Shown: positions 17,818 through 27,078 of the stretch, piece after piece | How the letters are laid out: each line of letters opens with the position of its first letter | Position numbering within the stretch: position 1 is the first letter of the stretch | NCBI GenBank assembly: GCA_900100245.1 | Contig: FNEU01000010.1 | Span: forward strand, 1 to 64,000 | Reading direction: 5' to 3' | Length of the DNA: 64,000 nucleotides | Source: Lachnospiraceae bacterium G41 | Lineage (GTDB): Bacteria > Bacillota > Clostridia > Lachnospirales > Lachnospiraceae | Notes under the pieces: generated by a model | Database searches by the model: none | What the model was told of the DNA's origin: nothing | Seen by the model: the letters and a program-made list of their open reading frames with translations, nothing else | Translations under genes and position numbers: made by a program

Positions 17818-20199
17818 ATGAGTAAGAACATCAATGCCAGATGCGTTGTTACAGGCTTAGGAATGATCAATGCCATCGGTAAAAATGTTGAAGAATGCTG
17901 GGAGAATGCCCTTAAAGGTACACCCGGAATAGATAAAACCAGAAGCGTAAATTCAGACGACTGTTACGCACATCTCGGAGCTGAAGTAAAAGATTCGGAC
18001 ATCGAGATGAACGATAAGGTAGACAGAGTTTCAATGCTTTGCCTTCAGGCTTCAAAGGAAGCACTTAATGATGCAGGTATTACAGATGCAAACGTAGATG
18101 CAGCACGTTTCGGCGTTATTATGGGAAGCTGTGTCGGCGGCGTCGTAAGTATTGAAAACTACATCGAAAAAGGCGAAAAGACAGAAGATATTAATAAGAT
18201 GACAATCGCATCCATCGCAAACCACGTTGCAAACATGGCAGGCGCAAAGGGTGTCGTTACTAATATAGGCAATGCGTGCGCAGCCAGTACAATGAGCGTT
18301 GCATATGCATGCGAACTGATTAGAGCAGGTGTCGGCGATGTATTTATCGCCGGCGGTGCAGATGCTTTTGCAAGCGTTCCTTTCGCAGGATTTACCGCAC
18401 TTCATGCTCTTTCAGAAAACCCCTGCTCACCTTTTAACCATTCAAACGGTATTACATTAGGTGAAGGTGCAGGCGCAATCATCGTTGAATCTTATGAGCA
18501 TGCTAAGGCCAGAGGCGCAAAGATTTACTGCGATGTTTTATCAGCAGGTATTTCATCCGATGCTCATCACATCACAGCTCCCAGACCTGACGGAATCGGC
18601 CAGATGTATGCAATCAGAAGAGCACTTGATAAATCAGGTGTTGATAAGAAAGACCTTGATTACATCAATGCACACGGAACAGGAACAGCCAAGAACGACG
18701 AAGCAGAGTTCCTTTCAATTCATACAATCTTTGATGATGCAAACGATCACTTAAGCGTTTCATCCACTAAGGCAATGGTTGGTCACTGCCTCGGTGCAGC
18801 AGGCGCAATCGAAGCAGTTTATGCAATAAGAGCATTAACGGATAACAAGGTTCCGCCCACAATCGGTTACACGGAAGAAGATCTTGAAGCCTTAAAAGAG
18901 AAGGCAGGCAAGATTGACTTTATGCCCAACGAAATGAAGGCTAAAGAACTCAACTATGTAATGAGCAACTCCTTCGCATTCGGCGGAAGCAATGCAAGTA
19001 TCATCTTCGCAAAGAATGAAGGCAAGATGTCTGAGACAGAGAACAACGAGGACATCTACATTACAGGTATGGGTATTGTTTCTCCCATCGGTAACGGCAT
19101 CGAAAACTATATTGAAAAAGTTAAAGCCGGCGAGACAATTACTTCCAACAATCTTTCTTCAGAACTTGGCAAAGAAGATTTTGACAAATATGATATCAAA
19201 CTTGCTTTCTACAGAAAACTCGACAAGCTTTCAACAATGCAGGTTGTATCGGGTATCGAGGCAATCAACAATGCAGGCTTTACATTCAACGATGAAAACG
19301 CCGAAGACTTCGGTATGATAATCGGTACAGGCGACGGCCCTCTGACAACCGTTTACGAGTTCCAGGATCATATTTCCAAGGAAGGCACACAGAACGGTTC
19401 GGCATTCAACTTCCCGAACACCGTTTACAATGCAGCAGGCGGATATCTTTCAATCAAGACCGGAATGAGAGGCTACAATGTTACAATCACAAACGGCAGC
19501 CAGTCAGGTCTTTCATCAATCTGCTATGCAGCTAACGAAATCAGACAGAACAGAACAGTTGCAATGCTTGCTTCGGGTACTGACGAAAACAGCGCTGTAA
19601 TGAACAAGCTTTATACACAGTTAGGATTTGTCTCTGATGCAAAGACAGATATTTACGGAAATGCAAATGCAATGAATCTTTCCGACGGTTCCGTAACAAT
19701 CGCACTTGAAAGCGCATCACAGGCAGCATCACATTCTGCCAAGAAGTATGCTAAGGTTGCCGGCTTCGCACAGACACACGAAGGTGTTGAATACGGTACT
19801 CTTGCAGGCTCCGACGAAGGTCTTGCAAACGCCATAAAAGAAGCGTGCGCTGATGCGGGAATCAGTGTAGATAAGATTGATGCGGTATTCGGTTTCGGCA
19901 ACGGTATAAACGAAGTAGATACACTTGAGAAGAATGTATATTCAAATGTATTCGGCAAAGAAATCGCAGTTATCAACGTAAAAGATTATGTAGGTGAAGC
20001 AAGAGCGGCAGCAGCTACACTTGCGGCAGCACATGCAGCATTGACCCTGTCAGGCGAACTCGGCGATTCACAGGATGCATACTTCATCGGTGGCGGTAAT
20101 GTTCGTAAGGACAAAGTCGATACCAAGAACTTTGAATATGTTATTGCCACATCATACGGCGTAGGCGGATCCTACAGCGCAGTAGTACTTCAGAAATAA
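17818..20199 (+). CDS. Fused beta-ketoacyl-ACP synthase: active KS plus catalytically dead KS (CLF-like)
   Basis: This 793-residue protein contains two thiolase-fold ketosynthase units in tandem. The first (about 1-405) is FabF-like with the full Cys-His-His triad: Cys154 in NACAAS, His286 in NAHGTGT and His323 in VGHCLGAAG. The second (about 413-793) begins again with the family start ITGMGIVSPIG, but every catalytic position is changed. Cys becomes Ser561 (NGSQSG), the first His becomes Phe693 (FGFGNG) and the second becomes Glu727 (VGEARA). This is the arrangement of a ketosynthase and its chain-length factor, normally two subunits of type II polyketide and aryl-polyene systems, here on one chain. 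It sits between ACP and FabG in a co-directional operon. It should extend acyl-ACP with malonyl-ACP; product length and saturation are not known. Confidence 0.92.
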   Translation: MSKNINARCVVTGLGMINAIGKNVEECWENALKGTPGIDKTRSVNSDDCYAHLGAEVKDSDIEMNDKVDRVSMLCLQASKEALNDAGITDANVDAARFGVIMGSCVGGVVSIENYIEKGEKTEDINKMTIASIANHVANMAGAKGVVTNIGNACAASTMSVAYACELIRAGVGDVFIAGGADAFASVPFAGFTALHALSENPCSPFNHSNGITLGEGAGAIIVESYEHAKARGAKIYCDVLSAGISSDAHHITAPRPDGIGQMYAIRRALDKSGVDKKDLDYINAHGTGTAKNDEAEFLSIHTIFDDANDHLSVSSTKAMVGHCLGAAGAIEAVYAIRALTDNKVPPTIGYTEEDLEALKEKAGKIDFMPNEMKAKELNYVMSNSFAFGGSNASIIFAKNEGKMSETENNEDIYITGMGIVSPIGNGIENYIEKVKAGETITSNNLSSELGKEDFDKYDIKLAFYRKLDKLSTMQVVSGIEAINNAGFTFNDENAEDFGMIIGTGDGPLTTVYEFQDHISKEGTQNGSAFNFPNTVYNAAGGYLSIKTGMRGYNVTITNGSQSGLSSICYAANEIRQNRTVAMLASGTDENSAVMNKLYTQLGFVSDAKTDIYGNANAMNLSDGSVTIALESASQAASHSAKKYAKVAGFAQTHEGVEYGTLAGSDEGLANAIKEACADAGISVDKIDAVFGFGNGINEVDTLEKNVYSNVFGKEIAVINVKDYVGEARAAAATLAAAHAALTLSGELGDSQDAYFIGGGNVRKDKVDTKNFEYVIATSYGVGGSYSAVVLQK

Positions 20200-20211
20200 A
20201 GGGGAAATACC

Positions 20212-20955
20212 ATGGATAACGAAAAGAAAATTGCTCTTGTAACCGGCGCAAGCCGCGGTATCGGAAGGGCATGTGCCATAGCACTCGGAAAGAAAGGCTA
20301 TACGGTAATCATCAACTACAATTCAAACGAAGATGCGGCTAACGAAGTTAAAAGCATCATCGAAGGTTTTGGCAGCGAAGCCGACACATATAAGGCGAAC
20401 GTTGCAAACCTTGATGAAGTAAAGCCCATGTTTCGTGAGATTACCAAAAAGTACGGCAAGATTGACGTGCTTGTAAACAACGCAGGCATCGTAAAAGACG
20501 AATACGTACTTATGATGACACCCGATACGATTGATAAGTGTCTCGACCTTAACATCAAGGGTTATATGTACTGCTCACAGCAGGCAGCCCTTAAGATGTT
20601 CTCAAAGAAAAAAGGCTGCATCATCAATGTATCTTCGGTAAGCTCCAAGCTTGCCGTAGCAGGCCAGAGCGTATACTCGGCTACAAAGGGTGCCGTTAAC
20701 TCAATGACAGCTACAATGGCCAAGGAACTTGCTCCTTACGGCATCAGAGTAAATGCGGTAGCTCCCGGATTTATCGGAACGGATATGGTTGAAAAGCTTC
20801 CCGAAGAGAAGAAGACAGAGTACCTTGATACAATTCCGATGAAGAGATTCGGTACACCCGAAGAAGTCGGCGAAGTTGTTGCAATGCTTGCAAGCGACGA
20901 AGCCGCATACATCACAGGCCAGGTGCTTGTAATCGACGGCGGATTAAGCCTGTAA
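20212..20955 (+). CDS. fabG: 3-oxoacyl-ACP reductase
   Basis: This 247-residue short-chain dehydrogenase/reductase reduces 3-oxoacyl-ACP to 3-hydroxyacyl-ACP with NADPH. The nucleotide-binding glycine motif GASRGIG is at about 13-19 and NNAGI at about 88-92. The catalytic Ser142, Tyr155 and Lys159 (YSATK) are all present, and the length is standard for FabG. The gene starts 12 nt after the ketosynthase fusion, so co-translation is likely. In this cluster it provides the keto-reduction step after each condensation. Confidence 0.93.
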   Translation: MDNEKKIALVTGASRGIGRACAIALGKKGYTVIINYNSNEDAANEVKSIIEGFGSEADTYKANVANLDEVKPMFREITKKYGKIDVLVNNAGIVKDEYVLMMTPDTIDKCLDLNIKGYMYCSQQAALKMFSKKKGCIINVSSVSSKLAVAGQSVYSATKGAVNSMTATMAKELAPYGIRVNAVAPGFIGTDMVEKLPEEKKTEYLDTIPMKRFGTPEEVGEVVAMLASDEAAYITGQVLVIDGGLSL

Positions 20956-20985
20956 AGAAAGAAAATTCCGGAGGTTTCTTTTATG

Positions 20986-21426
20986 ATGAATATCAACGAA
21001 GTTCAGAAAAGAATTAAACAGCGTCCTCCTTTTCAGATGATTGAAAAGGTTGTTGAAATAAGAGGCGGCGAATATGCTAAGGGAATCAAGAATGTTTCAA
21101 TTAATGAGCCTTATTTTATGGGCCATTTTCCCGATGCTCCGATAATGCCGGGCGTACTTATCGTTGAGGCATGTGCACAGCTTTGTTCTGTAACAATCGA
21201 GAGCGACGGAACGGACGACAGCAAGATTTATGTGCTTCTTAAATGTGACGAGTTTAAGTTCGTAAAACCTGTTCTTCCCGGAGATACACTTACGATAGAA
21301 GTTACAAAAGACGGCGGCGGAGCGGGACTTGTAAAATTTGACTGCAAGGCATTTGTTGACGGCGAGATTAGAGCTAAAGGAAAGCTCGCATTCTGTGCCG
21401 TTGATAAGGCTAATATATACGGATAA
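20986..21426 (+). CDS. fabZ: 3-hydroxyacyl-ACP dehydratase, FabZ type
   Basis: This 146-residue hot-dog-fold dehydratase converts 3-hydroxyacyl-ACP to trans-2-enoyl-ACP. The active-site pair is intact: His in GHFPDAPIMPG (about residue 47) and Glu in VEACAQ (about 61). Two consecutive ATGs (20983, 20986) follow a GGAGG site; the second is best spaced. It lies 30 nt after fabG. With no enoyl reductase in the cluster, the enoyl product would either go to a reductase encoded elsewhere or remain unsaturated. Confidence 0.93.
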   Translation: MNINEVQKRIKQRPPFQMIEKVVEIRGGEYAKGIKNVSINEPYFMGHFPDAPIMPGVLIVEACAQLCSVTIESDGTDDSKIYVLLKCDEFKFVKPVLPGDTLTIEVTKDGGGAGLVKFDCKAFVDGEIRAKGKLAFCAVDKANIYG

Positions 21427-21482
21427 GTTAGGAATAAAGCTTAAATCATTTTACTAGTTTTTTATACGAGAGGAGATTAAAG

Positions 21483-22439
21483 ATGAGCAAACGAGTATTT
21501 ATGTTTCCCGGACAGGGATCGCAGTACATCGGAATGGGAAAGGAAATCTACGAGACTTTTCCCAAAGCAAAGGAAGTTTTTGACAAAGCTTCCGCAATCA
21601 CAGGGCTTGACGTAGCCGGAATGTGTTTTGAAGAAAACGAAAAAATTAATATTACAGAGTATACGCAGATTTGTATGCTGACAGTCGAAGCGGCAATTTT
21701 CGCAGTACTTGAAGAAAAGGGCATTACATACGATCTGACTGCAGGATTATCCTTAGGCGAATATGGTGCGCTTATTGCATCGGGTGCAATGAGTATGGAA
21801 GATGCTTTTGCAATCGTTCGTAAAAGAGGTATCTATATGCAGAACGCAGTTCCCGAAGGTGGCGGAATGAGCGCAGTTATCGGACTTGATGCTTCCGTAA
21901 TAGAGGATGCTTGTGCTGAGGTAATGGCAAATAAGGATATGTACGATAAGGGGGACAGCTCTTTACCTTTTACAGTATCCGTAGCGAACTACAACAACCC
22001 CAAGCAGTCCGTTATCACAGGAAGAAAAGATGCGGTTCAGGCAGCAGGAAAGATTCTTGAAGAAAAGGGCGCATTAAAAGTTGTTGAACTTAATGTATCA
22101 GGACCTTTCCATTCAGCTCTTTTAGAAGGTGCCGGAGAGCAGCTCGCAGAGGCCTTAAAAGATATTGAATTAAGTGATATCAAAGTTCCTTACATCGCAA
22201 ACGTAACCGCAGAATATGTAACCGATAAAGGCGATATCAAAGAGCTTTTAAAGAAGCAGGTATCCTCATCGGTTAAATGGCAGCAGTCACTCGAACTTAT
22301 GATAAAAGACGGTGTGGACGAATTCATCGAAATCGGTCCCGGACACACACTTACAGGCTTCGTAAAGAAGATTGACCGCGGACTTAAGACAGTGAATATA
22401 GATACACTCGAAGATTTAAACAAGTTTATTGAAGCGTAA
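21483..22439 (+). CDS. fabD: Malonyl-CoA:ACP transacylase
   Basis: This 318-residue acyltransferase loads malonyl groups from CoA onto ACP. It has the N-terminal GQGSQ motif, the nucleophile elbow GLSLGEYGAL with Ser90, and the catalytic histidine in GPFHSALL (about His210). Length and architecture are those of FabD. The gene follows fabZ by 56 nt with a GAGGAG ribosome-binding site. It supplies extender units to the ACP and KS-CLF system. Confidence 0.94.
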   Translation: MSKRVFMFPGQGSQYIGMGKEIYETFPKAKEVFDKASAITGLDVAGMCFEENEKINITEYTQICMLTVEAAIFAVLEEKGITYDLTAGLSLGEYGALIASGAMSMEDAFAIVRKRGIYMQNAVPEGGGMSAVIGLDASVIEDACAEVMANKDMYDKGDSSLPFTVSVANYNNPKQSVITGRKDAVQAAGKILEEKGALKVVELNVSGPFHSALLEGAGEQLAEALKDIELSDIKVPYIANVTAEYVTDKGDIKELLKKQVSSSVKWQQSLELMIKDGVDEFIEIGPGHTLTGFVKKIDRGLKTVNIDTLEDLNKFIEA

Positions 22440-22513
22440 TTTTATATAATTCTACTTTTATTTTGACTGAAATTATGAGACTAGAAGATTAGAAAATTAA
22501 AGGGGATTATCAT

Positions 22514-24211
22514 ATGGGTTTATTTGATTTTAACAAAAAAGCAACCGCTAAAAAAGCAGACATAGTTGTTTCTCCGGAATCAATTATATGTCCTGTATGT
22601 AAAAAAGAAATATTTAAAGAAGAAGCCAAGCGCATGAAGTATGTCTGCCCTGAATGTAATTACTACTTCAGAGTAAGAGCCAACAACCGTATCCGTATGG
22701 TTGTTGATGACGGTTCATTCGAAGCATGGTTTGATGATATTCGTACCGAAAATCCGCTCAATTTTCCTGATTACGAAGGAAAGATTGAAGACACCATGGA
22801 AAAGACCAAGCTTTCCGAAGGTGTTACAGTCGGAAGCGCGACTCTTCGCGGTGAAAGAATTGTCATCGGTGTAATTGACTCGAGATTCCTCATGGGAAGT
22901 ATGGGTCATGTTGTGGGCGAGAGAATTACTCTTGCGGTTGAAAAAGCAACGGAAGAAAAATTACCTGTTATTCTTTTCTGCTGTTCGGGCGGTGCGAGAA
23001 TGCAGGAAGGTATCGTATCCTTAATGCAGATGGCCAAAACAAGTGCCGCACTTAAGAAACATTCGGATGCGGGTCTTTTATACATTTCCGTTTTAACAGA
23101 TCCGACCACAGGAGGTGTTACCGCATCGTTTGCAATGCTCGGAGACATTATCCTCGCAGAGCCCAAAGCCCTCATTGGATTTGCCGGTCCCAGAGTAATC
23201 GAGCAGACCATCGGAGAGAAACTTCCCGAAGGTTTCCAGAGATCGGAATTTCAGCTTGAGCACGGGTTTGTTGATGCGATAGTCGAGAGAGATAATTTAA
23301 GAAATGTGCTTGCCAATCTGGTTAAGATGCACATTCGCAAAGAAGGCTACGCAAACTTCGATCCGCAGTTTGACAATGTAAGATACGACGCAACCGAACT
23401 CATGAAAGAGAGAGCTGCGAAGAGCAAACCTTTAGGAGTATGGGATAAGGTTTGTGCTGCAAGACAGCTTTTCAGACTTCAGTCCGAAGATTATATAAAT
23501 ACGATATTTGATGAGTTTATAGAACTTCACGGTGACAGATATTTCAGGGACGATCCCGCAATAATGGGTGGTATCGGATATCTTGACGGCCAGGCAGTAA
23601 CCGTAATCGGTGTCAACAAGGGTAAGAGCCTTGAAGACTGCAAGAAACACAATTACGGCATGCCTTCACCCGAAGGATACAGAAAAGCTCTGCGTCTGAT
23701 GAAGCAGGCAGAAAAATTCCACAGACCGGTTATTACTTTTGTAAATACATCAGGTGCATATCCCGGACTTAAAGCCGAAGAAAACGGACAGGGCGAAGCA
23801 ATCGCAAGAAACCTCTTTGAAATGGCAGGTTTGAAAACTCCGATTCTTACCATTATGATTGGAGAAGGCGGAAGCGGCGGTGCACTTGCACTTGCGGTAG
23901 GCAACGAAGTGTGGATGGAAGAGAATGCAACTTATTCGATTCTTTCACCCGAAGGCTTTGCATCCATTCTCTGGAAGGATTCGAGCCGTTCCACGGAAGC
24001 TGCGGAAGTCATGAGAATCACTGCTCACGATATGAAGGAATTAAAAGTAATCGAGGACATTATTCCTGAATACGGAATGGCCGATGAAGATGCGCTTACA
24101 TCCATTTCATCTTACATGAAAGGTCATATGAAAGAATTCCTTAAAAAGATGAATGAAAAGAGTATCGATCAAATAGTTGAGGAAAGATATACAAGATTCA
24201 GAAAATTCTGA
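22514..24211 (+). CDS. accDA: Fused acetyl-CoA carboxylase carboxyltransferase, beta-alpha (AccD-AccA)
   Basis: This 565-residue protein joins the two carboxyltransferase subunits that are separate in most bacteria. The AccD half (about 1-290) begins with its zinc ribbon (Cys26, Cys29, Cys45, Cys48) and continues with the crotonase-fold motifs [10 protein letters not shown] and TDPTTGG. The AccA half (about 295-565) contains [20 protein letters not shown] and [12 protein letters not shown]. It transfers the carboxyl group from carboxybiotin to acetyl-CoA, giving malonyl-CoA. Biotin carboxylase and BCCP are not in the window and must be encoded elsewhere. It is the last gene of the operon, 74 nt after fabD and before an intrinsic terminator. 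Confidence 0.93.
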   Translation: MGLFDFNKKATAKKADIVVSPESIICPVCKKEIFKEEAKRMKYVCPECNYYFRVRANNRIRMVVDDGSFEAWFDDIRTENPLNFPDYEGKIEDTMEKTKLSEGVTVGSATLRGERIVIGVIDSRFLMGSMGHVVGERITLAVEKATEEKLPVILFCCSGGARMQEGIVSLMQMAKTSAALKKHSDAGLLYISVLTDPTTGGVTASFAMLGDIILAEPKALIGFAGPRVIEQTIGEKLPEGFQRSEFQLEHGFVDAIVERDNLRNVLANLVKMHIRKEGYANFDPQFDNVRYDATELMKERAAKSKPLGVWDKVCAARQLFRLQSEDYINTIFDEFIELHGDRYFRDDPAIMGGIGYLDGQAVTVIGVNKGKSLEDCKKHNYGMPSPEGYRKALRLMKQAEKFHRPVITFVNTSGAYPGLKAEENGQGEAIARNLFEMAGLKTPILTIMIGEGGSGGALALAVGNEVWMEENATYSILSPEGFASILWKDSSRSTEAAEVMRITAHDMKELKVIEDIIPEYGMADEDALTSISSYMKGHMKEFLKKMNEKSIDQIVEERYTRFRKF

Positions 24212-24219
24212 TATAATAC

Positions 24220-24250
24220 AAAGTGTCTGATGTTTCAGGCACTTTTATTT
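24220..24250 (+). terminator. Intrinsic terminator after accDA
   Basis: An 11-bp stem with one G-U pair (24220-24230 with 24235-24245) and a four-base TGTT loop is followed by a T-rich tail. It closes the ACP/ketosynthase operon. Confidence 0.8.
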
Positions 24251-24254
24251 TTCG

Positions 24255-24283
24255 GTGCCCGGCTCACGAAGTGTGCCTGGCTC
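24255..24283. repeat. Dispersed GTGCCYGGCTC tandem motif, copy A
   Basis: Two near-identical 11-mers (GTGCCCGGCTC and GTGCCTGGCTC) are separated by 7 nt, directly after the accDA terminator. Related copies lie at 37129-37197, 55210-55238 and 62342-62370. Confidence 0.7.
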
Positions 24284-24309
24284 TGATTGATGTTAGAAGA
24301 GGTGCGGAT

Positions 24310-25482
24310 ATGAAAAAAGGAATGATTTATGTACTTGCGGCTTTAAGTTCTTTTATGCTTGCAAGCTGTACGTTAACAGGTACAGATGAGGTTGTAACTC
24401 TTGAGCCTGCGACAACTGTAGCAGACCCCGTAAAACCTTCAAATGACGGGGATACGAATGTTTCAAAACCTGAAACGGATATTGATGTAACAAATCCCGG
24501 CGATGATACAACCGGAGAGACTGATATTAAAACTAATAATGTTTTACCTGTAAGCTTTGTGATAGAAAGAGAAAATACCGAAAACGCAAGCTTTTATGAG
24601 CATTTAAAAGCTTTGGACGAAAAAGGAAATGTTATATGGCAGTTTGATACCGATGAAATAATGGTCGGCCAGTATGAAAGCACCGTTAATGTGGGTCTTA
24701 AGGATAACGGTTATTATTATATCGCAGACTATGTACTTTATCTGTTAGATCCTTATACAGGTGAAATAATCTGGCAAACAGATTGCGGAACAGGCGCATA
24801 TGATTTCGACGAAGAAGGAAATTTCTATTCAACGGGAAATGAAGGACCTTCTCTCAGAGTAATCGATCCCAACGGTAAAACGCTTCATAAATACGGTTTA
24901 AAAGATACCGATGGCGATTTAAGTTTGTTTTACTGGCCATATGACCTTGATTATGAAGACGGACTGGTTTATATCACTTGTGAGAGTATGCCCAAACTCC
25001 TTGTAGTAGATCCCGAAACAGGTGATGCATGGGCTGAAAAATTTGACGGTAATGCGGACTGGAGCGATCTTTATAATATTGACTGGCAGATGACAGCATG
25101 GGAATGCAGCGACGGCAGAAGCAACCAGACGGATGGCGGAACTTTTGAAATCGAATTTATGGAGGGCAATTATGTATCCATAAAATATACCGATTCCGAC
25201 GGAAATGTTCAGGATTTTGATTATATGTCGATTATTTTCAGACCAATCGACCTTTATGACGGTGTAAGAGATGATTATTACGGAATGTGGACCGGAGAAT
25301 GCGCAGAATGGAATGATCCCTATAATTCTTTCGCTTTCCAGATGACCGAACCCGATACTCTTGAATTAATCTGGTTTAACTATGACGATGAAGGAAATCC
25401 GGGAGATTATTACACGATAGTAAAATTTTTCAATGCAGAACTCTTAAAATACTATCAGGATAAGTTGAATTCAAACAAATAA
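24310..25482 (+). CDS. Lipoprotein with PQQ-like beta-propeller segment
   Basis: This 390-residue protein starts at the ATG at 24310, where a lipoprotein signal peptide begins (MKKGMIYVLAALSS, lipobox LASC). The longer frame from 24223 would bury this signal. After a Thr/Asp-rich linker come repeats in which a hydrophobic strand ends in a phrase such as GNVIWQFDTD or GEIIWQTDCG. These are typical of PQQ-type beta-propeller blades. The C-terminal 140 residues are Trp/Tyr/Asp-rich with no recognised domain. It is probably anchored on the outer face of the membrane. A binding or scaffold role is a guess; no enzyme motif is visible. Confidence 0.8.
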   Translation: MKKGMIYVLAALSSFMLASCTLTGTDEVVTLEPATTVADPVKPSNDGDTNVSKPETDIDVTNPGDDTTGETDIKTNNVLPVSFVIERENTENASFYEHLKALDEKGNVIWQFDTDEIMVGQYESTVNVGLKDNGYYYIADYVLYLLDPYTGEIIWQTDCGTGAYDFDEEGNFYSTGNEGPSLRVIDPNGKTLHKYGLKDTDGDLSLFYWPYDLDYEDGLVYITCESMPKLLVVDPETGDAWAEKFDGNADWSDLYNIDWQMTAWECSDGRSNQTDGGTFEIEFMEGNYVSIKYTDSDGNVQDFDYMSIIFRPIDLYDGVRDDYYGMWTGECAEWNDPYNSFAFQMTEPDTLELIWFNYDDEGNPGDYYTIVKFFNAELLKYYQDKLNSNK

Positions 25483-25524
25483 GAAAAAATGAAATGTTTA
25501 ATTCTTTGGGGCTAAGCTCATAAA

Positions 25525-26097
25525 ATGGGGAAAATCAGAATAAAAAAAATAATATCTATGGTTTTTCTTTCCGTGACATGTTTCTTAGCAATGTCATTTT
25601 ATGGATGTCAGAAAAATGAATATCCGTTCGAATTATCGGAGGATGCTCAGATATATACTTTTGACAGTAATAATTTGATGAAGTTGTCTGAAATAATTGT
25701 AGAGCAGGATAGATTAATCTATAAATTCGATAAAAGAAACCAAGCAGGTTTTACTCCTGATAAAATATTAGATTTAATCGATGAAAAGGATTGTAAAATA
25801 TGTATGGTTGGTGAGAATCTGGGGTTCTATGAAAGTTTTGAGAAAACTGAAGTAATCAAGAGTGGTCAATATTTTTATTTGGTTTTATATTTTGATCTCA
25901 CCAAATACAGTGATGCAAAATTATCCGGGTTTCAGTTAGATGGTAAAGATTTTGAAGACAGTTTCATAATAGAGTATTATGATTTTCCATATTTAAGTTA
26001 TAATTCATACAATGATGAAATTGAATATATTCAGAAATATGATAATGAAACATGGGCTCCAATTTCATATATATCACATCAAACCGGAGTTAATTAA
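25525..26097 (+). CDS. Small lipoprotein of unknown function
   Basis: This 190-residue protein has a basic N-terminus, a hydrophobic signal segment (about 9-27) and a lipobox ending SFYGC, so it is predicted to be a lipoprotein. The mature part is rich in Asp, Tyr and Lys and shows no motif I recognise. The DNA is clearly more AT-rich than that of the flanking lipoprotein and the fatty-acid genes, which may indicate recent acquisition. An intrinsic terminator follows 47 nt downstream. Confidence 0.65.
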   Translation: MGKIRIKKIISMVFLSVTCFLAMSFYGCQKNEYPFELSEDAQIYTFDSNNLMKLSEIIVEQDRLIYKFDKRNQAGFTPDKILDLIDEKDCKICMVGENLGFYESFEKTEVIKSGQYFYLVLYFDLTKYSDAKLSGFQLDGKDFEDSFIIEYYDFPYLSYNSYNDEIEYIQKYDNETWAPISYISHQTGVN

Positions 26098-26144
26098 AAT
26101 ATGAACAATTATGGTAGTCTTATAGTTGTTTTGAAAAGAATGAT

Positions 26145-26174
26145 AAAGAAGGGCGTGATAGCCCTTCTTTATTT
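26145..26174 (+). terminator. Intrinsic terminator after the small lipoprotein
   Basis: A perfect 10-bp stem (26145-26154 with 26161-26170) has a six-base loop and an AT-rich tail. Confidence 0.85.
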
Positions 26175-26373
26175 ATGCAATTCATAGATTGATATGTAGG
26201 AAACCAAAGTAAAAATAATATTTGTGTATTCTAGTTGGTTATATTATTGTTAGAAACTCTTTATATACAATATGTCCCGTAAAAGTCATATTTTTTCCCA
26301 TATTTAGTCGAAGTTTGTCCACTTGTTCATAATTTGTTCATATTTTGATAACAATTTGTTAACTTCATTAACA

Positions 26374-26513
26374 TTGTTTGTTAAACTACATCTCATATAA
26401 TTAATATCGTAGAAAGCAGATAATCATGCAGAGATTACACTAAATAATACTTATGTCACAGTTTTTCAGATCTAATGCCCGAATACGAAAGTGTTCGGGC
26501 ATCCTCCTTTTTT
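26374..26513 (+). ncRNA. Candidate small RNA of about 105 nt, or leader, in a 478-bp gene-free region
   Basis: The region 26098-26575 has no convincing gene. Within it, TTGTTT (26374-26379) and a consensus TATAAT (26396-26401, 16-bp spacer) form a promoter. About 80 nt of non-coding sequence follow, then a strong terminator hairpin (26475-26486 with 26491-26502, GAAA loop, T-rich tail to 26513). Promoter plus terminator without a frame suggests a short RNA beginning near 26408. The next gene starts at 26576, so a terminator-type leader controlling it is the alternative. The 150 bp upstream are very AT-rich, with repeated TTGTTCATA and TTGTTAAC words that may be operator sites. No known RNA family is recognised. 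Confidence 0.4.
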
Positions 26514-26575
26514 AGGGTTCTTTTTATTTTCCGTTATGTTATACTTTAATTGTTGTTAATTTAAGGAGAAGTAAT

Positions 26576-27061
26576 ATGGGTACTGTCTCTTTTATGGGGA
26601 TTATTTTAAAAATTTTTTTTATTGCACTTATAGTTATTTCGATTATTGCGATTATAAAAAATAAGGATATGAAGAAAATAGTTGTTCTTCCTTTGATTCT
26701 GGAAGCACTTTCTGTTTTTGGATTAGCATTTGCCGATGTAGCTGAGTATATTATTTCTTTACCTGATCTGCATATTTTATCTAAGCTGTCGGAATGGACT
26801 TTTATCGCCTATTTTGCAATCGGACCGGTATTTGCCCTGGCAGGAATAATTATTTCAGTATATAACCGATTAGCCAATCTGGATAAGGATCACAGGGCTT
26901 TGTGGCTTATCGGATTGATTGGGAATATAGTATCGTTTATAATATCAGTTTTAATGATTTTATTTATAGTGTTTATAATCGTATATGTTGCTCCTGTGGC
27001 GGAACATATGATTGAAGAATTTTTTCATGTATTACGTAATATGGCCGGATACCCGGATTAA
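26576..27061 (+). CDS. Small integral membrane protein of unknown function
   Basis: This 161-residue protein has about four hydrophobic membrane segments (about 7-27, 34-54, 75-98 and 115-145) and short polar loops, with no signature residues or known family. TAAGGAGAAG upstream of the ATG is a good ribosome-binding site, and TATACT at 26540-26545 may be its -10. It is the first gene of a co-directional run that leads through an EamA transporter to HydE. Its role is unknown. Confidence 0.6.
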   Translation: MGTVSFMGIILKIFFIALIVISIIAIIKNKDMKKIVVLPLILEALSVFGLAFADVAEYIISLPDLHILSKLSEWTFIAYFAIGPVFALAGIIISVYNRLANLDKDHRALWLIGLIGNIVSFIISVLMILFIVFIIVYVAPVAEHMIEEFFHVLRNMAGYPD

Positions 27062-27078
27062 AGGATAAGAATAAAGCT

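Noticed and set aside
18052-18405. Long minus-strand frame (Cys-rich) inside the ketosynthase gene
   Set aside because: It is a shadow of the Ala/Gly-rich coding strand; no start signal and no protein-like pattern.
24223-24309. 29-residue N-terminal extension of the propeller lipoprotein
   Set aside because: It runs through a terminator and the GTGCC repeat and would hide the lipoprotein signal peptide.
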